Assembly (NCBI RefSeq): GCF_900156435.1 | Contig: NZ_FTPQ01000001.1 | Location: 1,612,001 to 1,676,000 of the forward strand | DNA: 64,000 bases | Reading direction: 5' to 3' | Origin: Microbacterium sp. RU1D | GTDB taxonomy: Bacteria; Actinomycetota; Actinomycetes; Actinomycetales; Microbacteriaceae | Shown: positions 28,365 through 37,193 of the stretch, in pieces | Layout: every line of letters begins with the position of its first letter | Numbering within the stretch: position 1 is the first letter of the stretch | The notes under the pieces: generated by a model | What the model was told of the DNA's origin: nothing | The model's input: the letters and a program-made list of their open reading frames with translations, nothing else | The model's database searches: none | Made by a program: the position numbers and the translations under genes

Positions 28365-29305
28365 TCGTCTTCCGCGACCCCGCGGAGGTCCCCGCGGGCT
28401 TCGGTCCCACGGTGGTGGCGATCGGCAAGTTCGACGGCGTCCACACGGGTCACCGCGCGGTGATCGACCGCGCCCGGGTCGACGCCTCCGACGGCGCGCG
28501 CGTCGTCGCGGTGACCTTCGACCGCAATCCCTTGAGCGTCCTGCGTCCGGAGAAGTGCCCCGCCGACGTCATCGGCCCGCACCAGAAACTCGAGCTGCTC
28601 GAGCGGGCCGGAGTGGACGCCACCCTGCTGCTGACCTTCGACGAAGCCATGGCGGCGATCCCCGCGGGGGAGTTCGTCCGCGGCATCCTGGTCGACGCCC
28701 TTCAGGCGCGCACCGTGCTCGTCGGGCGCGACTTCCGCTTCGGCGCCGGGGGGGCGGGCGACCCCGCTCTGCTGGAGCGCCTGGGCGCCGAGCACGGATT
28801 CCGCGTCGACGTCGTCGATGACGTCCGCGCGGTGCACGCCGACCGGCGTGTGTCGTCGACGTGGATCCGCGAGGCGCTGTCGGCCGGCGACATCGCGACG
28901 GCGGCGCGGCTGCTGGGACGCGCGCCCTCGGTCTGGGGCGAGGTCGTGCACGGCCTGAAGCGTGGCCGCGAGCTGGGGTACCCGACCGCGAACCTCTCGC
29001 CCGACCTCGAGGGCTTCGTGCCCGCCGACGGCGTGTACGCCGGATGGCTCGTCGATGTCGACGGCGCGCGTCGCACGAGCTATCCCGCCGCGATCAGCGT
29101 CGGCACGAACCCCACCTTCGACGACGTGCACGCGCGGCAGGTCGAGGCGTACGTGATCGACGAGACCGGCCTCGACCTGTACGGCCATCACGTCGAGGTG
29201 CGCTTCGTCGAGCGCGTGCGCGAGATGACGGCGTTCGACGGCATCGATGCACTGCTGGTGCAGATGGCCGACGACGTGGAGCGGGCGCGGGCGATCCTGC
29301 GCTGA
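28361..29305 (+). CDS. ribF: Bifunctional riboflavin kinase/FAD synthetase
   Basis: RibF phosphorylates riboflavin to FMN and adenylates FMN to FAD. The N-terminal adenylyltransferase domain has the motif AIGKFDGVHTGHRAV near residues 22-36 and the later SSTWIREAL. The C-terminal kinase domain has GEVVHGLKRGRELGYPTANL near 200 and AAISVGTNPTFDD near 245. The 314-residue length is typical. The GTG start overlaps the preceding stop. Translation from an earlier start would read into the preceding gene in another frame. Confidence 0.96.
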   Translation: MIVFRDPAEVPAGFGPTVVAIGKFDGVHTGHRAVIDRARVDASDGARVVAVTFDRNPLSVLRPEKCPADVIGPHQKLELLERAGVDATLLLTFDEAMAAIPAGEFVRGILVDALQARTVLVGRDFRFGAGGAGDPALLERLGAEHGFRVDVVDDVRAVHADRRVSSTWIREALSAGDIATAARLLGRAPSVWGEVVHGLKRGRELGYPTANLSPDLEGFVPADGVYAGWLVDVDGARRTSYPAAISVGTNPTFDDVHARQVEAYVIDETGLDLYGHHVEVRFVERVREMTAFDGIDALLVQMADDVERARAILR

Positions 29306-29324
29306 CCCGCAGGCGTGCTGACCG

Positions 29325-29348
29325 GCGGACCCGGAGCCGCGGGTCCGC
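29325..29348 (+). terminator. Hairpin after ribF
   Basis: GCGGACCC and GGGTCCGC form a perfect 8-bp stem with an 8-nt loop. It lies in the convergent gap before the exporter gene and could serve both. Confidence 0.6.
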
Positions 29349-29455
29349 GTCGTGGGGTGAGGCCCGCCGCCCCGCGGGTGGCGCTGTGACCCGGCCTTGC
29401 CGCGCCGCGACCCCCACGGCATCCGGCGAACCGGTCTCCGCGCCTGACGGGAGGG

Positions 29456-30823
29456 TCAGTCCTGCCGCGACAGGTGGTTCCGGATGCCGAGGAACGACGC
29501 CGCGGCCCCGAGCGCCATGAGCGCGGCGGTGAACAGCGCCGCCCGGTGGAACCCGTCGAGGTCCAGCGATCCGCCGACCACCGCCGATACGGCGGCGATG
29601 GCCAGCAGGCCGGCCACGCGGGAGACGGCGTTGTTGACGGCGGAGGCGATGCCGGAGCGCTCGGAGTCGATCGCTCCCAGCACCGCGGCGGTCAGCGGCG
29701 AGACCGTGGCGGTCAGGCCGAGGCCGAACACGATCACGCCCGGAAGCACCTGCGTCCAGTAGTCGAAGTCGTCGCCGACGCGCAGCAGGAGCAGCGCCCC
29801 GACGGCCATCACGAGCGGTCCCGCGGTCATGAACAGACGGGGCCCGAGCCGGCCCGAGAGCGCGCCCATGCGCGAGCTCAGCACGATCATCAGTACCGTG
29901 CTCGGCAGCGACGCGAGCCCCGCGAGGGTCGCGGGCAGCCCCGCGCCCTGCTGCAGGTACACGCTCACCACGAACCCGTTCAACGAGAGCGCCGCGTACA
30001 CGAAGACGGTGGCGAGGTTGCCCGCCCAGAAGTTGCGGGCCCGGAAGAGGTCGAGCGGCATCATCGGTTCGCGTGCCGTCCTCTGCCGCACGAGGAAGCC
30101 CGAGAAGGCCAGGATGCCGATGATCCCGGGCATCCAGATGACGGGGGAGGCCCAACCGAGATTCGGCTGTTCGATGAGCGCGAACACGATGCCGCCGAGG
30201 CCCGCGGCGCACAGGACGGCGCCGAGGATGTCGACGCGCGCGTCGGGGCGGCGGTGGTCGCGATGGCCCAGGCGGGTGAGCAGCCACATCGTGACGCCGA
30301 TGGGCAGCACGTTGACGAGGAACACCAGCCGCCAGGACAGGGTGTCGACGAACACGCCGCCGATGAGGGGCCCCGCGAGCATGGCGACCGTCGTCGCGCC
30401 CGTCCAGATGCCGATCGCGCGCGCCTGCGTCGCGCCGCGGAACGTGGAGGTGATGAGTGCGAGAGAGCTCGGCACGAGGAGGGCTCCCGCAACACCCTGC
30501 AGTGCGCGCGCCACGATGAGGAACTCCGCGGTGGGGGCGGCGGCGATCGCGAGGGAGGTGACGCCGAAGCCGATCAAGCCGATGCGCAGGACCACCACCC
30601 GGCCCAGCACGTCGCTGAGGGAGCCCGCGACCAGGATGAACGCCCCCAGCGTGACGAGGTAGGCGTCGACGACCCACTGCTGCGTGCTCAAGCCTCCGCC
30701 CAGGTCACCGGCGATCGCGGGAAGGGCGACGTTGACGACCGTGCCGTCGAGGAACGACACGAACGAGGCGAGGACGGCGACCGCGAGCACCGTGCGTTGC
30801 TCGCGTGTCATCGCCTCGGCCAT
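29456..30823 (-). CDS. MFS multidrug exporter, DHA2 (EmrB/QacA-like) family
   Basis: This 455-residue membrane protein has about 13-14 helices and belongs to the drug:H+ antiporter group. The first helix contains LASFVSFLDGTVVNVALPAI, the DHA2 motif D1 pattern. ARALQGVAGALLVPSSLALI and GIWTGATTVAMLAGPLIGG follow, the latter close to antiporter motif C. The start MAEAMTREQ is supported by a TACGCT hexamer six bases before ATG 30823. The frame stays open upstream without homology. Its substrate is unknown. It diverges from the copper ATPase, from which it is separated by 144 bases. Confidence 0.88.
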   Translation of the reverse strand: MAEAMTREQRTVLAVAVLASFVSFLDGTVVNVALPAIAGDLGGGLSTQQWVVDAYLVTLGAFILVAGSLSDVLGRVVVLRIGLIGFGVTSLAIAAAPTAEFLIVARALQGVAGALLVPSSLALITSTFRGATQARAIGIWTGATTVAMLAGPLIGGVFVDTLSWRLVFLVNVLPIGVTMWLLTRLGHRDHRRPDARVDILGAVLCAAGLGGIVFALIEQPNLGWASPVIWMPGIIGILAFSGFLVRQRTAREPMMPLDLFRARNFWAGNLATVFVYAALSLNGFVVSVYLQQGAGLPATLAGLASLPSTVLMIVLSSRMGALSGRLGPRLFMTAGPLVMAVGALLLLRVGDDFDYWTQVLPGVIVFGLGLTATVSPLTAAVLGAIDSERSGIASAVNNAVSRVAGLLAIAAVSAVVGGSLDLDGFHRAALFTAALMALGAAASFLGIRNHLSRQD

Positions 30824-30829
30824 TCCTCC

Positions 30830-30835
30830 AGCGTA
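30830..30835 (-). promoter_or_regulatory. -10 hexamer for the DHA2 exporter
   Basis: TACGCT on the minus strand, GGAGGA, then ATG 30823. Confidence 0.45.
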
Positions 30836-30917
30836 GGGTCGTGGCGGTCGCCGAGGGCGGGGATGCACGTCGGGGGCGCGCCGCACACGCGAATGACGGC
30901 GACGAGGGCCCCTGGGA

Positions 30918-30934
30918 ATACCCCCAGGGGGTAT
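30918..30934. promoter_or_regulatory. CsoR-type copper operator before copA
   Basis: ATACCCCCAGGGGGTAT is a perfect palindrome around a central A. It matches the TACCCC..GGGGTA type of site bound by the Cu(I) sensor CsoR. It is 34 bases before the ATPase start, where bound repressor would block transcription. The csoR gene itself is not in the window. Confidence 0.8.
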
Positions 30935-30967
30935 CCTGTTGACGACGGGGTGACCGGAGGAGGAGCC

Positions 30968-33313
30968 ATGGGCGACCAGACGGATGCCGCACCGACCGCC
31001 GAGGCGGTGCTCGACATCGAGGGGATGACGTGCGCGAGCTGCGTCGCGCGCGTCGAGAAGCGACTCGGACGCGTCGACGGCGTCGAGGCCGCGGTCAACC
31101 TGGCGACCGAGACGGCGCGTGTACGCTACCCCGCAGATCTCGACACGTCCGCCCTCGTGGATGCCGTGCGCGCCGCCGGCTACGACGCCCGCGTCCGCAC
31201 CCGCACGTCGACGGAGCCCGCTCCGGTACCCGTCCCCGCCCCCGGCGGCGACGTGGATGCCGTGACCGGCCGCGACCTCACCGCCGATCGATCCGGCGAC
31301 CCGGAGGGCTCAGGTCACGAACACGTCGAACACGTGCACGACACGGCCGACGCCCCGGGGGAGACCCCGCTGCGCGTGCGCCTGTGGGTGTCGCTCGCCC
31401 TCGCCGTCCCCGTGGTGGCGCTCGGCATGATCCCGGCCTGGCAGTTCCCCGCCTGGCAGTGGGTGTCGCTCGTGCTGGCCACCCCGATCGTGGTGTGGGG
31501 CGGATGGCCGTTCCACCGCGCGACGCTGCGCAACGCGCGACACGGCGCCGCCACGATGGACACCCTCATCACGCTCGGCACCTTCGCCGCATACCTGTGG
31601 AGCGTCTGGGCTCTCGTGTTCGGAACGGCCGGGCGCATCGGCATCCGTCACGAGGTGATGCTGTTCGGGCCCGTGCATGACGCCACCTCTGTGGTGTACT
31701 TCGAGGTCGCCGCGGCGGTCACCGTCTTCCTGCTGCTCGGCCGCGTGATCGAGCAGCGTTCCACACGGCGCGCCGGAGCGGCCCTGCGGTCACTGCTCGA
31801 CCTCGGCGCGCGGGAGGCCGAGCTCGTCGACGGGCGCCGCATCGACATCGCGCAGCTCGCCGTCGGCGATGAGTTCGTCGTGCGCCCCGGGGCCACCGTC
31901 GCAACCGACGGAGAGGTGCTCGACGGGCGCGCCTCGGTGGACGAGAGCATGCTCACCGGGGAGTCGCTCCCGGTCGACGTGGGTCCCGGATCGCGCGTCA
32001 CCGGCGGCACCATCGCCTCGGGCGGCCGGCTCGTCGTGCGGGCGACGGGGGTCGGCGAGCAGACGCGCCTCGCCCGCATCGCCCGTCTCGTCGAGGACGC
32101 GCAGCTCGGCAAGAGCCGCGTGCAGCGACTCGCGGACCGCATCTCGGGCGTCTTCGTCCCCGTCGTGATCGTGCTGGCCGTCCTGACCCTCATCGGCTGG
32201 CTGGTCGCCGGGCAGCCCCTCGCGGCGGGCTTCACCGCGGCCGTCGCGGTGCTCATCATCGCCTGCCCGTGCGCCCTGGGCCTGGCCACCCCGATCGCGA
32301 TCCTCGTCGGGACCGGCCGCGCCGCCCAGCTCGGCATCCTGGTCACGGGTCCGGCAGCCCTGGAGTCCGCGGAGCGCATCGACACGATCGTCCTCGACAA
32401 GACCGGCACCCTGACCGCGGGACGCATGAGCGTCGCGAACGTCACCGCCGCCCCCGGTCAGGATGCCGACGACGCCCTCCGTCTGCTGGCGGCGCTCGAA
32501 CGCGCGTCGGAGCACCCCGTCGCCCACGCGATCGTGGCCGCCGCGGGCGACGGACAGGTCGCCCGCGACGTCGAGGCGCTGCCCGGTCGCGGCATCGTCG
32601 GTGTTGTCGACGGTCTTCGCGTGTTCGCGGGGCGGCCGGCGCTGGCCGCCGAGCTCGCTGCGCCGCTGCCCGAGGCGCTCGCCGCAGCCGTGGCGCAGGG
32701 GGAGCAGCGCGGGACCGTCGTGCTCGCGGGATGGCCGGACGCCGACGGCACCGTGCGGGTGCGCCTGGTCGTCGAGGTCGCCGACACCGTGCGACCCGAG
32801 AGCGCGTCGACGGTGGCGCGCCTGCGCGGGATGGGACTCGAGCCGGTGCTGCTGACCGGCGACAACCCGCACGTCGCGCGCGCCGTGGCCGCCGAGCTCG
32901 GCATCGAGAAGGTCCGTGCCGGCGTCCTGCCCGAGGGCAAGGTCGACGCGATCGCCGCTCTCCGCGCCGAGGGGCGCACCGTCGCGATGGTCGGCGACGG
33001 GGTCAACGACGCCGCCGCCCTGGCATCCGCCGATCTGGGCATCGCGATGGGCGGGGGGACGGATGCCGCGCTGCACGCGAGCGACGTCGCCTTGATGCGC
33101 GACGACCCGCGGGGGATCGTCACCGCGGTGGCCCTGAGCCGCCGCACGATGCGCGTCATCCGCGGCAACCTGTTCTGGGCGTTCGCCTACAACATTGCGG
33201 CTCTGCCGCTGGCGGCCCTCGGGCTGCTGAACCCCATGCTGGCGGGGGCGGCGATGGCGTTCTCGAGCGTCTTCGTGGTGCTCAACAGCCTGCGGCTGCG
33301 GCGCGCGGCCTGA
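30968..33313 (+). CDS. copA: Copper-exporting P1B-type ATPase
   Basis: This 781-residue pump exports Cu(I) using ATP. An N-terminal heavy-metal domain has GMTCASC at residues 20-26. A His/Asp/Glu-rich linker follows (about 90-135). The membrane part contains the transport motif CPCALGLATP near residue 435. The phosphorylation site DKTGTLT, the SEHPVAHAI nucleotide-domain motif and VGDGVNDAAAL are all present. GGAGGAGGAG precedes the ATG. The frame is open far upstream, but this ATG starts the metal domain directly behind the CsoR-type operator. Confidence 0.95.
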   Translation: MGDQTDAAPTAEAVLDIEGMTCASCVARVEKRLGRVDGVEAAVNLATETARVRYPADLDTSALVDAVRAAGYDARVRTRTSTEPAPVPVPAPGGDVDAVTGRDLTADRSGDPEGSGHEHVEHVHDTADAPGETPLRVRLWVSLALAVPVVALGMIPAWQFPAWQWVSLVLATPIVVWGGWPFHRATLRNARHGAATMDTLITLGTFAAYLWSVWALVFGTAGRIGIRHEVMLFGPVHDATSVVYFEVAAAVTVFLLLGRVIEQRSTRRAGAALRSLLDLGAREAELVDGRRIDIAQLAVGDEFVVRPGATVATDGEVLDGRASVDESMLTGESLPVDVGPGSRVTGGTIASGGRLVVRATGVGEQTRLARIARLVEDAQLGKSRVQRLADRISGVFVPVVIVLAVLTLIGWLVAGQPLAAGFTAAVAVLIIACPCALGLATPIAILVGTGRAAQLGILVTGPAALESAERIDTIVLDKTGTLTAGRMSVANVTAAPGQDADDALRLLAALERASEHPVAHAIVAAAGDGQVARDVEALPGRGIVGVVDGLRVFAGRPALAAELAAPLPEALAAAVAQGEQRGTVVLAGWPDADGTVRVRLVVEVADTVRPESASTVARLRGMGLEPVLLTGDNPHVARAVAAELGIEKVRAGVLPEGKVDAIAALRAEGRTVAMVGDGVNDAAALASADLGIAMGGGTDAALHASDVALMRDDPRGIVTAVALSRRTMRVIRGNLFWAFAYNIAALPLAALGLLNPMLAGAAMAFSSVFVVLNSLRLRRAA

Positions 33314-33388
33314 GGCGCCGCCCGGCGGGGGATGCGCGGATCGTCCACAATGGCGCGTCTTCGCGGTCGGGACCGGGGCGGTTCGCGC

Positions 33389-33394
33389 TAGAAT
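33389..33394 (+). promoter_or_regulatory. Probable -10 hexamer for the SNF2 gene
   Basis: TAGAAT is close to consensus and lies about 170 bases before the SNF2 start, so that transcript would have a long leader. The rest of 33314-33567 shows no coding signal. Confidence 0.4.
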
Positions 33395-33567
33395 GATGTC
33401 GATCCCGCCATCCGCCCCTGTCGCGAACCGTTCCGGTCACAGCGCTCTCGGGCCGCAGGCATCGCCGCTCCGGCGGCATGCCGGGTGATGTTCCCCGGGG
33501 TCACTGATCCACCGGCCTCGCGCCGGAACGTTCCGGACTCTTTCCGGACGACACGCTCAGGAGGAGC

Positions 33568-35727
33568 ATGCCGACCACGGCAACCGCCGCCCGTAGCTCG
33601 AGCCAGCGGCGCAGGAAGACCACGTCATCCCGACGCGACGACGAAGCCCCCGTCATCCCGATCCTCGCCCGCAAGGTGCGCGAGGTCGAGGCGAAGGCGC
33701 AGCGCGGAAAGCTCGGGCCCACGAACCGCGTCAAGTTCCAGGTGATCGCGTTCCTCGTGCGCGAGGAGCGCGCCCGGGTCAAGGCCGACACCGAGATCAC
33801 CGGCGCCGCGCGCGCGGAGCTGCTGAAGCGCCTCGACGGCGTGGCGACCATCCTCGCCAAGACCGCCGCGCGGGACACCTCGCTCATCCAGCTGCTCGAG
33901 GTCGATGCGGCCACCTCGCCCGTCGCCCGCCGCATGCGTCGCGACTGGCTGCTCGAGTCCGGCGCCGAACTGCCGGCCGACGAGCTGATCATCACCGACA
34001 ACACGCCCAAGATCACCCCGGTCGTCCCGGCGGCCCTCGCCGAGAAGCAGGTCGTCCCGGCATCCATCGAGGCGCGTCAGATGGCGAACCCGTTCCGCGC
34101 GCCCGACCTCACGCCGCGGCCCACCGGTGACGCCCCGCGCCGCCGCCTCGACGGCTGGGAGCTCATGGGCCCGCTGTACAAGGCGTTCGAGACCGGCGCG
34201 GGCGGGTCCGCGGCGAGCATGGAGCTGCCGCCCGTCCCCGAGTTCGACCGGCTGTCGCCGCGCGGACTCGAGGTCATGCCGCACCAGTCGCGCTTCCTCG
34301 AGGCCGTGCGCCTGGGGCATCGCGAGTTCCTCCTCGCCGACGAGCCGGGCCTGGGCAAGACCGCGGAGTCGGTCCTCGCGGCATCCGTCGCCGACGCGTA
34401 CCCGCTGCTGGTCGTCGTGCCCAACGTCGTGAAGATGAACTGGGCGCGCGAGGTGCAGCGGTGGACGCCGCAGCGTCGCGCGACCGTCATCTCCGGCGGC
34501 GGCGCCGACATCGACGCCTTCGCCGACGTCTTCATCGTCAACTACGAGATCCTCGACCGGCACCTGTCGTGGTTGTCGTCGATCGGCCTGAAGGGCATCG
34601 TCGTCGACGAGGCGCACTTCATCAAGAACCTCACGTCGCAGCGCTCGCAGAACGTGCTGGCGCTCGCGTCCCGCGTCCGCGAGCAGACCCGTCATCCGCT
34701 GCTGCTGGCCCTGACCGGTACCCCACTGATCAACGACGTCGAGGACTTCGACGCGATCTGGCGCTTCCTCGGCTGGACCAACGGCGAGAAGCCGGGCCCC
34801 GAGCTCATGGAGAAGCTGGATGCCACGGGCCTGACGCCCGCCGACAAGGCGTTCTATCCCGAGGCGCGCGAAGCCGTCATCTCGATGGGCATCGTCCGGC
34901 GCAAGAAGAAGGACGTCGCCGCCGACCTGCCCGACAAGCTCGTCGCCGACCTGCCCGTCGAGCTCGACGACGAGTACGGCCGTTCGATCCGTCAGGCGGA
35001 GCGCGAACTCGGCGCCCGGCTGGCGGCGAAGTACCGCCGCATCATCGAGGCGCGCGGCGACCGCGGGCTCGCCGCCGGCGAGATCGACGACGACATCGTG
35101 CGTCTGGTCGCCCACGGCGAGCTCGAGGAGTCGAAGGCGGCCGGCTCGGGCAGCGAGAACGTCTTCACCATGGTCCGTCGCATCGGCCAAGCCAAGGCGC
35201 ACCTCGCGGCGGATTACGCCGTGCAGCTGCAGCGCTCGGTCGGCAAGGTCGTGTTCTTCGCGAAGCACATCGACGTGATGGATGCCGCGGAGGCTCACTT
35301 CAAAGCCTCCGGCCTCAAGGCCGTCTCGGTGCGCGGCGAGCAGACCTCGACCGCGCGCCAGGCCGCGATCGACGCCTTCAACAGCGACCCCGACGTGGGC
35401 ATCGCGGTGTGTTCGCTCACCGCCGCCGGCGTCGGCCTGAACATGCAGGCCGCCTCCAACGTCGTGCTCGCGGAGCTGTCGTGGACCGCGGCCGAGCAGA
35501 CGCAGGCGATCGACCGCGTGCACCGCATCGGCCAGGAGGAGCCCGTGACGGCGTGGCGCATCATCGCCGCGCACACGATCGACACGAAGATCGCCGAGCT
35601 CATCGACTCGAAGGAGGGTCTCGCTCAGCGCGCCCTCGACGGCCAGGCCGTCGAGCCCGGTTCGAGCGACTCGGTGCAGCTCTCGGCGCTCATGCACCTG
35701 CTGCGTCAGGCGCTCGGCGCGGCCTGA
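33568..35727 (+). CDS. SNF2 family DEAD/DEAH-box helicase
   Basis: This 719-residue protein has a SNF2 ATPase core from about residue 225. Walker A is in LLADEPGLGKTAESV near 255, and the DEAH-type box is VVDEAHFIKN near 350. LTGTPLINDVEDFDAIWRFL is motif III. The C-terminal lobe has VVFFAKHIDVMDAAEAHF, the T-x-x-x-G-L-N motif (LTAAGVGLNMQAAS) and QAIDRVHRIGQ. The first 225 residues are basic at the start and not recognised. SNF2 proteins move along double-stranded DNA. Bacterial ones act in repair or with RNA polymerase, and the core is closest to SMARCAL1/HARP-like annealing helicases. No nuclease or methylase partner adjoins it. Confidence 0.88.
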   Translation: MPTTATAARSSSQRRRKTTSSRRDDEAPVIPILARKVREVEAKAQRGKLGPTNRVKFQVIAFLVREERARVKADTEITGAARAELLKRLDGVATILAKTAARDTSLIQLLEVDAATSPVARRMRRDWLLESGAELPADELIITDNTPKITPVVPAALAEKQVVPASIEARQMANPFRAPDLTPRPTGDAPRRRLDGWELMGPLYKAFETGAGGSAASMELPPVPEFDRLSPRGLEVMPHQSRFLEAVRLGHREFLLADEPGLGKTAESVLAASVADAYPLLVVVPNVVKMNWAREVQRWTPQRRATVISGGGADIDAFADVFIVNYEILDRHLSWLSSIGLKGIVVDEAHFIKNLTSQRSQNVLALASRVREQTRHPLLLALTGTPLINDVEDFDAIWRFLGWTNGEKPGPELMEKLDATGLTPADKAFYPEAREAVISMGIVRRKKKDVAADLPDKLVADLPVELDDEYGRSIRQAERELGARLAAKYRRIIEARGDRGLAAGEIDDDIVRLVAHGELEESKAAGSGSENVFTMVRRIGQAKAHLAADYAVQLQRSVGKVVFFAKHIDVMDAAEAHFKASGLKAVSVRGEQTSTARQAAIDAFNSDPDVGIAVCSLTAAGVGLNMQAASNVVLAELSWTAAEQTQAIDRVHRIGQEEPVTAWRIIAAHTIDTKIAELIDSKEGLAQRALDGQAVEPGSSDSVQLSALMHLLRQALGAA

Positions 35728-35738
35728 GCCCGTCCCTT

Positions 35739-35773
35739 CGAACGCCCCGGCCGCTTCGGCGCCGGGGCGTTCG
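35739..35773 (+). terminator. Terminator after the SNF2 gene
   Basis: CGAACGCCCCGGC and GCCGGGGCGTTCG form a perfect 13-bp stem with a 9-nt loop. Confidence 0.75.
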
Positions 35774-35886
35774 CTCGTCCACGCCCACTCTCACCGTGTG
35801 GCAGCGTTCCCGCCCGCGGCGATAGGGTCGAAGACGGCAACGGCGCCGACCCTTCACCCGAACCACAGCACCAGAGGACTCTGCCC

Positions 35887-36915
35887 ATGAAGATCGGCAT
35901 CCTGACCAGCGGCGGCGACTGCCCCGGTCTCAACGCGGTCATCCGTGGCGTCGTGCTGAAGGGCACGACCAACTACGACATCGAGTTCGTCGGCATCCGC
36001 GACGGCTGGCGCGGCGTGGTCGACGGCGACTTCTTCCCCCTGACGCGTCACGAGGTGAAGGGCCTGTCCAAGGTCGGCGGCACCATCCTCGGAACCAGCC
36101 GCACCAATCCGTACGAGGGCGTGCGCGGCGGCGCCGAGAACATCTCGAAGACCATGTACGGGCACCGCCTCGACGGCATCCTGGCCATCGGCGGCGAGGG
36201 CACACTGGCCGCGGCCGACCGTCTGTCGAACGACGGCATCAACGTGCTCGGCGTGCCGAAGACGATCGACAACGATCTGCGCGCGACCGACTACTCCTTC
36301 GGTTTCGACACCGCCGTGAACATCGCGACGGATGCCATGGACCGCCTGCGCACGACCGGTGACTCGCACCAGCGCTGCATGGTGGCCGAGGTCATGGGTC
36401 GCCACGTCGGCTGGATCGCGCTGCACGCGGGGATCGCGGCGGGCGCCCACGTCATCTGCATCCCCGAGGTGCCGATGTCGATCGACGAGATCGTCGAGCA
36501 GGTCACGCGAGCCCACGACCGCGGCCGCGCTCCGCTGGTCGTCGTGTCGGAGGGCTTCAAGCTCAAGGGCATGGACGAGGCGTTCAGCGACAAGGGCCTC
36601 GACGCCTTCAACCGTCCCCGCCTCGGCGGCATCGGCGAGCTGCTCGCCCCCGAGATCGAGCGCCTGACCGGCATCGAGACCCGGTCCACCGTGCTCGGTC
36701 ACATCCAGCGCGGCGGTTCGCCCTCCGCCTTCGACCGCGTGCTCGCGACGCGCCTCGGCCTTCACGCCGCCGACGCCCTGAACGAGGGCGCGTGGGGCCA
36801 GATGGTCGCCATGCGCGGCACCGACATCGTGCGCGTGCCCTTCGCCGACGCCCTCGGCGAGCTCAACAGCGTTCCGCTGTACCGGTACGAGGAGGCCGCC
36901 GCGTTGTTCGGCTGA
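35887..36915 (+). CDS. pfkA: 6-phosphofructokinase
   Basis: This glycolytic enzyme phosphorylates fructose-6-phosphate. The 342-residue protein opens with GILTSGGDCPGLNAVI. The donor-site loop reads GGEGTL near residue 104 and the catalytic loop PKTIDND near 124. The combination of Gly after the Glu and Lys at the second site is the one described for ATP-dependent actinobacterial enzymes, whereas PPi-dependent ones have Asp at the first position. MGRHVGWIALHAGIA and GHIQRGGSPSAFDR are the substrate-site blocks. A TAGGGT at 35823-35828 may be the -10, with a leader of about 50 bases. A strong terminator follows. Confidence 0.95.
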   Translation: MKIGILTSGGDCPGLNAVIRGVVLKGTTNYDIEFVGIRDGWRGVVDGDFFPLTRHEVKGLSKVGGTILGTSRTNPYEGVRGGAENISKTMYGHRLDGILAIGGEGTLAAADRLSNDGINVLGVPKTIDNDLRATDYSFGFDTAVNIATDAMDRLRTTGDSHQRCMVAEVMGRHVGWIALHAGIAAGAHVICIPEVPMSIDEIVEQVTRAHDRGRAPLVVVSEGFKLKGMDEAFSDKGLDAFNRPRLGGIGELLAPEIERLTGIETRSTVLGHIQRGGSPSAFDRVLATRLGLHAADALNEGAWGQMVAMRGTDIVRVPFADALGELNSVPLYRYEEAAALFG

Positions 36916-36928
36916 GCCCGCTGCACTG

Positions 36929-36966
36929 ACGCCCCGTCCCCGCAGCACGCAGTGCGGGGCGGGGTG
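36929..36966 (+). terminator. Terminator after pfkA
   Basis: ACGCCCCGTCCCCGCA pairs with TGCGGGGCGGGGTGT, with near-perfect complementarity and an 8-nt loop. TT lies at the 3' end. Confidence 0.75.
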
Positions 36967-37144
36967 TTGCGCGGTGTGGGGTCTGGCGGTGGTGCTACCG
37001 GAGGCGCTGCGTGCGTCGTACCTCCGGGTTTGGGGCGTCTTCCGCACCCTGGGGCGTGCAGTGCGCGCCCCGAGAAGCGGATCCTGCCCCAAACCCCAGG
37101 ACGCCCACGCCGTGAAGAGGCTTGCGAGCGCCCCGCGCAGAGCG
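36967..37144. other. Structured noncoding gap between pfkA and ptrB
   Basis: No gene is seen here. Inverted repeats are present: CCGGAGG (36998-37004) with CCTCCGG (37021-37027), and GGGTTTGGGGC (37026-37036) with GCCCCAAACCC (37086-37096). The two pairs overlap at one edge, so they are alternative folds. Confidence 0.4.
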
Positions 37145-37173
37145 ACGCCCCGCCGCAGCAGGCGACGGGGCGT
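37145..37173. terminator. Hairpin after ptrB
   Basis: ACGCCCCG and CGGGGCGT form an 8-bp stem with a 13-nt loop, 21 bases past the ptrB stop. On the plus strand it is followed by TCGG, so it may also back up pfkA termination. Confidence 0.55.
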
Positions 37174-37193
37174 TCGGCGGCGGCGGCCCGCCC

